A DNA stretch of 64,000 nucleotides from the NCBI GenBank assembly GCA_022828445.1, contig JAIZZJ010000014.1, positions 558,001 to 622,000 of the forward strand, read 5' to 3'. A model generated the notes under the pieces. It was not told the origin of the DNA. It did not search any database and saw only the letters and a list, made by a program, of their open reading frames with translations. Below are positions 1 to 8,809 of this stretch, piece by piece. Position 1 is the stretch's first letter. Each line of letters opens with the position of its first letter. The translations under genes and the position numbers were made by a program. The stretch is from Graphiopsis chlorocephala (lineage: Eukaryota > Ascomycota > Dothideomycetes > Cladosporiales > Cladosporiaceae).

Positions 1-1438
1 CTTTCCTCTCGCCCTTGGTTCCGCGACCATCTTCTCTGGCAGCAGCCTCGCCGCCCTCGCCAGCGGTCGCGGCAGCAGGTGCGGCGGGAACGGGCTTGGT
101 TGGGTTGGGGTTGCCGACGTATTCGAGCTTCTTGGGACGCATGAAGTTGCGCATGGCCTCGTCGTCGATTTTGCTCCTGCGATCCTGGAAAGCGGCGACG
201 AACTTCTGCAGCTCGGCGATGCAGCGCTGCTTCATCTCGCCGGTGAGCAGCTCGCCGCTGCGGTACTTGGCGGCGAGGTCGTCGAGCTCGGCGTCGTCTT
301 CGAGGAAGTAGGAGAGGTATGTGTAGGCGACGTCGACGTCTGGGTTACCGCCGTACTTGCGCTGCTCTTCGAGCGTTTCGCGGCCGCCGGAGAAGGCGTG
401 CGAGTTGATCTTTTTCTTGATCTGGTTGGGCGTATCGGACATGAAGATGGCGGAGTTGGCGTCTGAGGCGCTCATCTTGCCGCCGGGGCCTTGGAGTGCT
501 GTGAGGAACTTGGAGAGGATGAGGGCCGTCTTGGGGTGAGGGTCGGTCATGCGCTCGCAGCGGTCGCGGAGCATGCGGAAATAGGGCTCTTGATCGATGG
601 CACAGGGAATCAAGGTCATGATCTTGGAAAGATCTTTGTGGCGGCGCTGGCCTGCTGGATCCAGCTCAGGGTAGCGGTAGTCCTTGTATCCGAAGGCCTC
701 TGGGTATGATGAAGGGAAAGCAGCAACGCATTGTTTGGCGCCGTAAGCGATGAGACCGACGTTGGTGGAGCCATTGAAACCGAAAGCACCTTCGACTTGG
801 TTGAATGTGAGAAGAGATTCGAACTCAGAGGCGTTGCGGTAGAAGTGGCCGCCGTTAAATTCGTAGTCGGTGTAAATAAAGGTCTTCTTGGGATCGAAGC
901 CTAGCGCAATAATGTCCTTTGCGTTGTCGTGTGCGAATTGGAGGAAGTCCTCGGGAGCACTGCCCTTCTTTTGAATGCCACCGTTCTTGTTGCGGGTGTA
1001 CAGGTATTTCTCGTCGTCTGTCAACATGATGACCAAGGGCACATCGAAGATCTCCTGCAGTTCCTTGGTGAAAAGGAAAGGCACAGTGTGTCCCAGGTGC
1101 ATGCTGCCGCTGCTCGGACCTCTTCCGGTGTACAGCATGAATGTGCCATCCCTCTCGTATGCGTCCAGGATCTTGTCGAAGTCTCTATGCGAGAAGAAGA
1201 GGCCTCTCCTCATCAACCTGTGTGCGGGCTTGCCGGTGACTTGCTCGAAACGCTTGAGGTGGGCATCTGTGAGAGGCTGCACGCCGAAGAGGTCGATCAA
1301 GCGCTGGTAGTCGATTGCTTTTGCGTTTCCCGCCTCGTCCACGCCGCCAGAAACATTGTACGGGTCGATCTTTTGCTCGGCTGCCTCGATCTTCTGCTCG
1401 GCGACTGGAGGTGCGCCAGGCGCGTCGGTGGATGCCAT
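1..1438 (-). CDS. WRS1: Cytoplasmic tryptophanyl-tRNA synthetase, 3' end beyond window
   Basis: Class I aminoacyl-tRNA synthetase that charges tRNA(Trp) in the cytosol. The reading frame opens at the ATG whose first base is 1438 and stays open to the window edge, giving about 479 codons without introns. Visible motifs are the HIGH-like signature in TGRGPSSGSMHLGH, the tRNA-synthetase core with IMTLIPCAIDQEPYFRMLRD, and the KMSAS loop (about positions 466-486), which together fit eukaryotic/archaeal TrpRS rather than TyrRS. The last visible stretch is Ala/Gly/Glu-rich (PVPAAPAATAGEGGEAAARE) and ends in a basic run, so little of the protein is probably missing. It is divergent from the thioesterase gene, with 492 bases between the two ATGs. 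Family assignment is firm; the true C-terminus is not visible. Confidence 0.93.
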   Translation of the reverse strand, partial: MASTDAPGAPPVAEQKIEAAEQKIDPYNVSGGVDEAGNAKAIDYQRLIDLFGVQPLTDAHLKRFEQVTGKPAHRLMRRGLFFSHRDFDKILDAYERDGTFMLYTGRGPSSGSMHLGHTVPFLFTKELQEIFDVPLVIMLTDDEKYLYTRNKNGGIQKKGSAPEDFLQFAHDNAKDIIALGFDPKKTFIYTDYEFNGGHFYRNASEFESLLTFNQVEGAFGFNGSTNVGLIAYGAKQCVAAFPSSYPEAFGYKDYRYPELDPAGQRRHKDLSKIMTLIPCAIDQEPYFRMLRDRCERMTDPHPKTALILSKFLTALQGPGGKMSASDANSAIFMSDTPNQIKKKINSHAFSGGRETLEEQRKYGGNPDVDVAYTYLSYFLEDDAELDDLAAKYRSGELLTGEMKQRCIAELQKFVAAFQDRRSKIDDEAMRNFMRPKKLEYVGNPNPTKPVPAAPAAATAGEGGEAAAREDGRGTKGERK

Positions 1439-1930
1439 GGTGGAGTCGTGTGCTGTCGTATGCTGTGGTAGATCTCTGGAGTGCAGCTAATTGGTTGGTG
1501 CCACAGCCTTTCTGTCGTACTTTTTGCCCTGGTGAGTGAGTTGTTGTGTTTTGCCTGAGTAATATTGTACCTTACAACCAGCCAGCCAGTCATTTCGATG
1601 TGGGGTCATCGCGGGGTTTCGTGAGCGGACAACGAGTTTCGTCCACCGTAGCACGACGCTCAGCTGTGCTGGCTGTGCTGGCTGTGCTGCTGGCTGTGCT
1701 TACAACTTGAAGGCAGGCAAGTGGAGTTCGAGCTCCGGCTCTCCAATCACCCGGCCTGCCTCAACACTCACGCCGCACATGTCTCACGTTGTGCATGCAG
1801 ACATGTCGGTGTCCTCTGTAAATGATCAATCAACTATATGTATCGAGCTTGATATCCCGTTTCCCGAAGACTCCCATCCCAGACCCTTGAATACCGTGCT
1901 CTCAGCATCAGCATTCTACTCCAACCAAGC
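1439..1930. promoter_or_regulatory. Divergent intergenic region TrpRS / thioesterase
   Basis: These 492 bases separate two divergent start codons and must carry both promoters. The only structure I see is a short tandem repeat of a GCTGTGCTG unit at about 1663-1701. No tRNA or further coding sequence was recognised. Confidence 0.5.
1663..1701. repeat. Short tandem repeat, GCTGTGCTG-type unit
   Basis: About four imperfect copies of a 9-base unit (ggctgtgct) lie in the shared promoter of the TrpRS and thioesterase genes. Seen directly; a role is unknown. Confidence 0.7.
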
Positions 1931-3123
1931 ATGTCGTCCGATGAGACCCTTCAAAAGGCCTTCGAGATCATAGGAGAAGCGCTGTCCCTCGAACCTGACG
2001 ATTTCCAAGATCACGAGACATGGAAGTTCCTAGGCCTGGGTGATCTTCTCGCAAAAGCAACAGCCTCTGATCTCACCAACGAGACTGGCATCACGGTCCT
2101 CCCATCCGACTTCGCCAAATATCAAACTGTAGGCACTTTCAAGCAATTCCTCCGTACGCGAGGCGAGGTACCTACCACCGATCAAACCTCAACTCCCAAC
2201 GGCAACAGCAATGGCACCACCAAACCAACACAACCCACCGAACCCTCCGACCCATGGGAAGGCGTCCCAAAGCCCAAAGTCCCCCTCTCAGTCGTCCTCC
2301 AAGGCAAACCCACCGCCACAACAACAAACCTCTTCCTCTTCCCCGACGGCAGCGGCGCCGGAACCTCCTACGGCACTCTCCCACCCGTAGGCCCTAACGT
2401 CTGCCTCATCGGCCTCAACTCGCCCTTCCTCCGCCAAGCACAGGACTTCACATGCTCCATCGAGCGCATGGCAAGGCTGTGGCTCGACGAAGTCCGCAAA
2501 ATCCAGCCTGCGGGTCCTTACGTCCTTGGAGGCTGGTCGGCGGGTGGGTACTACTCGTACGAAGTCACGAAGCTGCTCGTCGCTGCGGGATTGCAGGTTA
2601 AGCAGCTCATCCTGATCGACTCGCCTTGTCGCCTGGAATTCGAAGCACTGCCAGAGCAAGTCGTGGCAGAGCTGACGCGGAAAGGCCTAATGGGCGCTTC
2701 GGGAGCGAAGAAAGCGCCTGACTGGCTCGTGCAGCATTTCACGTCGACCGTGCTGTCTGTGGATAGGTACATGCCCACGCCACTGGCGAGGGAACAAGTG
2801 CCGCCCAAGGTCAGCTTTGTGTGGGTTCGGGAAGGGCTTGTGAAGAGCGTGCCTGAGTCTGGGCTGCAAGTTGATATGGATGTGAAGGTTACGAGGTTCC
2901 TGCTTGAGCCTAGGCCTGAGTTGAAGACTGTTGGGTGGGAGAAGCTGCTGCCTGGTGCGGAGTATAGTTTCGACTACATGACTGGCAATCACTTCCAGAT
3001 CACGCAGTCGCCACATGTGAGTCTGCTTGGCTTCCTTGATGAAGTGTTCTAAAGCGTATAAATACTGACAAGAATTCGCAGGTCGAGAGTCTAGGCAAGA
3101 TTTTGCAGAAGATTGTCTCATAG
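1931..3123 (+). CDS. Stand-alone degenerate-ACP/thioesterase didomain protein
   Basis: Two exons, 1931-3016 and 3082-3123, joined in phase 0 over a 65-base intron (GTGAGT donor, CTGAC branch, CAG acceptor), give 375 residues. Residues about 8-75 resemble the acyl-carrier domain found before the thioesterase of fungal non-reducing polyketide synthases, then a Thr/Pro/Asn linker (80-120), then an alpha/beta-hydrolase thioesterase. The triad looks complete: Ser203 in GGWSAGG, Asp230 in LILIDSP, His354 in TGNHF. The carrier domain lacks the phosphopantetheine serine: the usual LG-x-DSL motif reads LGLGDLL, so it probably cannot be loaded. Splicing restores the helical tail VESLGKILQKIVS expected of this family; reading through the intron would end in VSLLGFLDEVF. 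No polyketide synthase is nearby, so it may act in trans or be a relic of a larger enzyme. Substrate unknown. Confidence 0.85.
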
Positions 3124-3330
3124 ACTCTGCATGTTGAGAAATGATAGATACAAACAACACCAAGGAGAAGCACATTAATATTAGTGAATATGAGCGAGCG
3201 TATGTGAGAACCAAATTCCGACACCATTAGAATCTCCCACAACGTGAAAAACATAAGCGAAAGTAGTCCTGATTCTGCGGCGCACAACAACAAAGGAAAG
3301 AGATTGGAGTCGCACCGAGTCTCCCACAAC

Positions 3331-6028
3331 CTAGAACTGGAACTTCATCAACCCCGGATTCAGCGCAATCGGCATCAAAAAGTGCGAGCAGATGACCAGC
3401 GCCAGCGGATAAATCGCAATGAACGTATCGATGCGCCAAAACTCCGGCACAAACTGCGCAAGCACTACCATCATGACCGCGATAACTACGCAGAAGATCA
3501 GCGTGCCTCTGAAGTTCTTCAAGATTCTTGGAATCTCGACGAAAAAATTCGTGTCCTCAGCTTCCTTGTTCGTCGAGCCCCAGGTCATGTTAACGGAGAA
3601 CATGTGCGACAGCAGGGCCTGGCAGATGTGCATCGAGACGCCGCCGAGGAAGATGGTGAAGCAGGGGATCCACTTGATGTTCTCCCACAGCGAGGGGAAG
3701 AAGCCCTTCTCGCCAATGCGGTAGCGCAGCATGGCGAGGCCGATGTTCCCCGCGACGTAGAAGACGGCGATGATGGCGATGTAGATGCGGAAGCTGTCAC
3801 TGTAGTAGTGGTCGAGGAAGCCGTTGAACCAGCCCAGCAGGAAGTAGTTCATCAGTGTGAAGAACCATGACGAGCCCAGCGCGAAGTAGGTGCCGATGTA
3901 GGCCATGATGGTGATCTTGGATGGGAATGCGATGTTTGACATCAGGAACATTCGGAACAGCTTGGTGAAGGGGCCGCGACGAGGCCAGTCTTTGAAGGGA
4001 TGGAAGAGCAGCTCGCTGCAGCCGTATGCGTACTTTTCCCAGCGCGAAAGCTCGTCGTAGACGGTCAGGGAGACGCCCTCTTTGAAGCCATCGCCGAAGT
4101 ATGCGCCCAGGCGAACGATGTAGCCGGCGCCCTGGAGGCGCAAGGCCATGTCGAAGTCTTCGGACACAGTCTCCTCGGACCAGTATTTCTCACGAGAATC
4201 GTGTTGGCAGTCGTAGGCGATTTCCTGAAGCGCACCCCAGCGAAGAACGGCGTTGTGTCCGACGAACGGAGCTGTGTCGCCGCTCGCAACTGCGAAGCGG
4301 ATCTGGGTGTAGATCATGTTTGTGAAGAATGTGATACCCTTCTCGAAGAAGGAGTCCGTAACGTTCATGACACCAGAAGAAAACTGGAGGATGGCGACTT
4401 GTGGGCACTGTTCCATTTCCGACACGCAGTCGAGGAAACAGTCGGCCGGCACACGGGTGTCAGAGTCGATGATCAGGATGTAGTCGCCCATGCGAATGTC
4501 GCCATCGGCTTGCATGTAACCTTCTTCTTCGTCGATCACCTCGGAGAGGGCATCGTGGTAAGCACTGGCTTCCTGGTCCTGAGTCCAGTTTTCCGAGCGC
4601 TCCATTCTCGCAAGCTTCTCCTCCACGCGAACGCTCGCCCACATGGCGTAGTTCATGTTCGAAGCCTTCTTAAACTTTCCGCGGCGCAGGAATGTTCTGC
4701 CGTTCTTGTCCGGAGTTTCGTTGTGCTTTGGACGCGAAACCCAGCCGATGTTGTGCTCGTCGTAGAACTCACGGCGTGTCTGCGCGTCTTCTGGAGAGAT
4801 CAGCTGCATGCCGTCGTCGTTGACGAAGATGTTGGCAGTGCCGCCTTGCATCTCATAGGTGGATATGGCGGCCTTGAGCGATTCCACAGTTGGCTCGACG
4901 ACAGCGCTGAGGCCTTCCTTGTAGACAGGGAGTTGAATCGTAACGTGTGGAAGCGGACCAGCATCGCGGCGGAGTCGGGTTGGGGGCAGGCCAGAGTAGA
5001 ACTTGCTGTTCTGGGCCATCTGCGAGACAGGACCAAAGATCTGGAAGACGTCGCCCACGAAGGCTTGGAAGAAGAACAAGGCGAGCCAAATTTGAGGGAT
5101 GGCGACAAGAATGAATACAAAGCGGATGTAGTTGCCATCGACTGCGGTCTGGAAAGCAAGCTCACGCCAGCCGCCACCGAGCGCTCCGAATGTCAGGAGC
5201 AGGGTGACGGCGCCAGTGACAGGCATAGACATCATCAGTTGACGTTTTCCGAAGGTGTTGTCTTCAAGACTGTTCTCGGAGCCGGCTTCAACCTCGTTGA
5301 CTTGCACCAAATCATCTTTCTTCTCGTCAATTTGGGAGAAGGGGTTGTCCCACGTCACTTGCATGAGCGATTTCTCGATGCCAGCAGCCCTCTCGAGGAG
5401 ATGGCGTGGGTTGTCGGCCCACACGATCAGTATTCCGCGATCTTCGATGAAGGCGGCGAATTGATGCTTCTGGCAGCCAGGCAAGAAAGTGATGTCTGGA
5501 AGTACTTGAAGTCGTAGTCCACCGGGCAAAGGGACGTATGGCTTGTTGAGGTCCCGCAAGAAGATCTTGATCACACGAGTGCTGATGGTAATGGCGGACT
5601 ATTGAAGTTAGCACAATTACAGATACCAACGCGGCACAGGATATATGAGTACGTACCCTCACGTTGAGAAGTTCGATGGCTCTGCGGAAACCATCAGGTT
5701 CATCCGCAACATTCTCCGGGCAAGAGACGTAGTCACCTTTGCTCCTCTTGATGACAACGCCCTGATCCTTAGCGCGACCGTCGAACCAAGTCTTCTCAAT
5801 CTGCTGTTGATGGAGCCAGCTGACCATGATTTCGCATCTCGTATCGCTCATCTCCTCGCCGGCCATGGAGCTCGGCCTGGATGTCCATGGCGTGATATTG
5901 CTTGGCGTATTAATCTCTGAACGCGGCACAGGAGGTACAGGAGGGATTGCTGGTGGAACAGCATCAGCAGGCTTATTGCCTGGGTTCTGCTGCAGCTTTT
6001 GAGGAGTGAAGTATGACTTGAGACCCAT
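3331..6028 (-). CDS. Family 2 glycosyltransferase, multi-pass membrane (ZtGT2-like)
   Basis: Exons 5657-6028 and 3331-5598 on the minus strand join in phase 0 over a 58-base intron and encode 879 residues. The ATG at 6028 is the first true ATG in frame. Residues 1-124 are a Pro-rich, probably cytosolic tail. The GT2 core follows: LPVYKEG, FVNDDG (about 383-387), IIDSDTRVP with the DxD-type metal site (about 502-504), SEDFDMAL (about 603) and the LSRWEKYAYG motif (about 641), equivalent to QxxRW of processive synthases. Hydrophobic segments lie before the core and in the last 200 residues. Known: the fungal GT2 proteins of Zymoseptoria tritici and Fusarium graminearum with this architecture are needed for hyphal growth on solid surfaces and infection. 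That this is the orthologue is an inference from architecture; the polymer made is unknown. It converges on the thioesterase gene with 207 bases between stops. Confidence 0.88.
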
Positions 6029-7603
6029 GGTCGTTGAAAGACTGGAGGAAAGCTCCAAAGATTCGCACAATGCTTCTCTTAACGACGATGGCAAACTAAG
6101 CGCAACTCGATGTTCTGGAGTTTGGTGCTGGGCCTGATCGTGCTCGGGGTTTGGAAAAAGAGTCGCCTAGGGAAATGCAAGCAAAAGCCATGAAGCAAAC
6201 AAAAAGATATGGGCCGCGAAGGAAAGAGTGTAGGGTATTGTACGGAGCCGGGCAAGAGAGCAACGTGAAGAAAAATGCGCGAGAACCAGAATATCTAGAA
6301 TCCGACTATTAAGGACATTGGAGGTGCGTTGAGGTGTGGAGATGGAGACGTGTGAGCCACAAACCCACCCTGGAGGTAAAGGGAGGCACCGTTCGCGCAA
6401 ACATTGGATACGAACCACACCAACTGTTCCGTGAGAATCAAGCCATTTGACGAGACCTGAGGCCACAAGCTCAACATGGTGACGGAGACCACGCAAAAAG
6501 AGCTCAGTGGGCCGAGCTCTCGCTAGGCACTGCTGGTGTTCTGCAATTAGCGATGGTCAGGGTCGTAACAAGACCCATCAGAGCTTGGAGAGTGGAGCGA
6601 TGTGGTTGATTTGGAAATTATGGCGCTGAAACCTACACGCGAAAATGTGAAGGCGTAGAGCTATATTCCTCATTGCCACAAAGCCGGGCAATGGAGCCTC
6701 TAAATCTGGCTTGACATGACGGATCGATCGCCGTGCGTCTTGGAGCTTCGGCAGCAGATCGCTATACATACGTGACAGTGTTCGCTCGTTACGCAGTCGT
6801 GGCTTGATGCTGCTACCCGTGAGGCTAGAGGCTAGATCATCCTATGATTGCTCGGGTTCCTCCGTGTGAAGCTGGGATAATTCAGCCATGGCGGTGGATG
6901 GTCATCGAGATCGTCGCAAATATATCTGGTCAGATGAGTGATCAATCTCGCTGAACTCCATACAGGGTTGGCTCGATGTTGTGGTTTCCTTGAGTGGGAA
7001 GTGGAGAGGTGGAGCAAACAGAAGAGGAGGGCGGGGTGTGGTTTCAAAGTCCTGCAGCGAATCTCGCCGCGCCATGGCCAGCTTACCGAAGGTAGAATTA
7101 CCTTCCATTGGATAATGAGTACAAACATAAGCACAATAGTCGAAATTGTGATGGGTTCATACGGACAGATTCTGCTCGACGCGACAGCTTGACTAGCTCA
7201 CAATGAATTTGTAGCTCGTGTGTACTAAATTCAGAGCCGCCCGAAGAGCACGATGTCTTGCGCGCCCTGACCCAGCCACGGGTTGCCTTCATAAAATCTT
7301 GGAAGAATGAGTTAGTACGCAAGTGTCTACGCGGCTGTTTCTGCGACACAATAAAATTCGTGCCGCGCGAGGAGATTTTGCTGTGAGCCGAACCAACGCA
7401 CTTTGCAGTAGATACAGGCATGTCGCATTTTATGAAGCGTCACTAATGTATCTTGAGAAGAGAAAAAAGTTCATTGAAGATCCCCAGTCGTTCCACATGG
7501 CCAGTCCCGTGTGGTTATCAGAAACATATACACGACAATGATTCGCGTACTCCAAACTCCCAATCAAATCACCCAGACGTACGAAAAGTGACCAGAAAAG
7601 AGA
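6029..7603. other. Intergenic region, no gene recognised
   Basis: About 1.6 kb lies between the start of the GT2 gene and the 3' end of MAD2. It should hold the GT2 promoter and the MAD2 3' UTR. Open frames here are short, mutually overlapping on several frames, and show no domain or splice-consistent extension. Confidence 0.5.
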
Positions 7604-8547
7604 CTAATCTCCGAGTCTGTAAAACATTTGTTAGCATTTGGACTTCCGCAAAGTATAACCTTGGGGTCCAACGTACCTGTACGAAACCAGCGTGTCAATG
7701 CGGTGGCTGTTTGTCGAGAAGCTCCTGAGCTGGACCTTCTCGGCGTTCTTGACCTCTTTCGCATCGCTGTCGCCCCACTCCAGAGGAACGTCACTGTCGG
7801 CATCCGCGTAGACTAGGACGTTGAATGTGCAGTTACCATCAAGCATTGGCAGGAATGTGACCGAAGCTGTGATTTGGCGGAACAGCGCTTGAATCTCCGT
7901 TTGAATCTCGGCTTCGGTCTTTTCTGCTGCGGGAGTTGCTGCCTCTGCGTCTTCTTCGGGGGCAGCATTCTCTTGTTCTTGGGCAGACGCCTTCTGCTTT
8001 GACTTGCTGTCGTCATTAAAGACGTTGACCTAGGGCTGTCAGTACATGAGATTAGCGGACGAGGTAGGAGTACGAACATCAAACTGCCACCTCTCGAGGT
8101 GTTCACCGGTCTCCTTGCTAGTAACCACAATGACGAGCTTTGAGATTTTTGACTTTTGAATCCACTTGTTAAGCTGGCTCATGATTTTCTTGACATATGC
8201 CTTGACCTGGTCATCCAGAGAGACCATCATGTTCAAGCCATACTTCTTGACACTAGAAGGAAGTTAGCGGCAATTTGAATCGAGTTCGTAGACTGAACGT
8301 ACGGAGAAAAGTCTTCAGGAGGGTAAACGCCTCTTTGGAACAGAATTGTATTTGTCGCAAACTCGAAGAACTCCACGCATAATTTTGACGAGCCCTTCAG
8401 TGAGAGCTTGTGGACCTTGGATTTGTCTTCCTTCGCTTCCTTGGACTTGGATTCCTTCGGCTTGGACTCCTTGGGCTTTGACTCCTTGGGCTTTGATTCT
8501 CTGGGCTTTGACTCTCTCGACGATCTGGGTGCTGCTACGGTGGACAT
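7604..8547 (-). CDS. MAD2: Spindle assembly checkpoint protein Mad2
   Basis: HORMA-domain protein that binds Cdc20 and Mad1 at unattached kinetochores. Four exons on the minus strand: 8303-8547, 8078-8252, 7677-8029 and 7604-7616, all joins in phase; 261 residues. The last exon is only 13 bases and supplies the final LGD and stop. Diagnostic stretches are VHKLSLKGSSKLCVEFFEFA, ILFQRGVYPPEDF, ERWQFDV, FNVLVYADADSDVPLEWGDS and the safety-belt strand FSTNSHRIDTLVSYR. Usual Mad2 is about 200 residues. The excess is an N-terminal charged extension with five repeats of (K/R)ESK(P/S) at residues 11-35, and an acidic Ala/Glu loop (SAQEQENAAPEEDAEAATP) inside the HORMA fold. It shares a 262-base divergent promoter with GUF1. 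Confidence 0.95.
8443..8517 (-). repeat. Coding tandem repeat, 15-base unit in MAD2
   Basis: Five copies of a 15-base unit encode (K/R)ESK(P/S) at residues 11-35 of the Mad2 extension. The central copies (about 8458-8500) are nearly identical at DNA level, so copy number could vary between isolates. Confidence 0.8.
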
Positions 8548-8809
8548 CTTCGTAGCGTGATAGAAGAGCGTGATGTCGATGTTTCCGAGTGGCGTGGGAC
8601 TTGGATTAGCGTTTCATCAATTCGTCTGTTGAATGTCCCCGCTGACCCCAAAAGTTGAAGTTCGTGTTTGGCTTGGTCGTCGCTGCGGAAACAAAGCTTT
8701 TGGCACGTGATCCTTGGCCACCCGCTGGAGAACTTCGAGACAGGCAGTTCAGCAAGAGGATCACTCGATCCAATGGGAGACAGAGACTCGCGCGATCACG
8801 GAATCCTCC
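8548..8809. promoter_or_regulatory. Shared divergent promoter MAD2 / GUF1
   Basis: Only 262 bases separate the two start codons, so both promoters must lie here, and the 5' UTRs are short or overlapping. No canonical TATA box is apparent. Confidence 0.55.

Noticed and set aside
4000..5517. 505-codon plus-strand frame opposite the GT2 gene
   Set aside because: It lies wholly inside the GT2 coding exon in antisense, has no domain, and arises from codon bias. The GT2 motifs decide the strand.
1931..6028. Secondary-metabolite gene cluster around the thioesterase
   Set aside because: Neighbours are TrpRS and a GT2 glycosyltransferase. No synthase, tailoring enzyme or regulator is within reach in this window.
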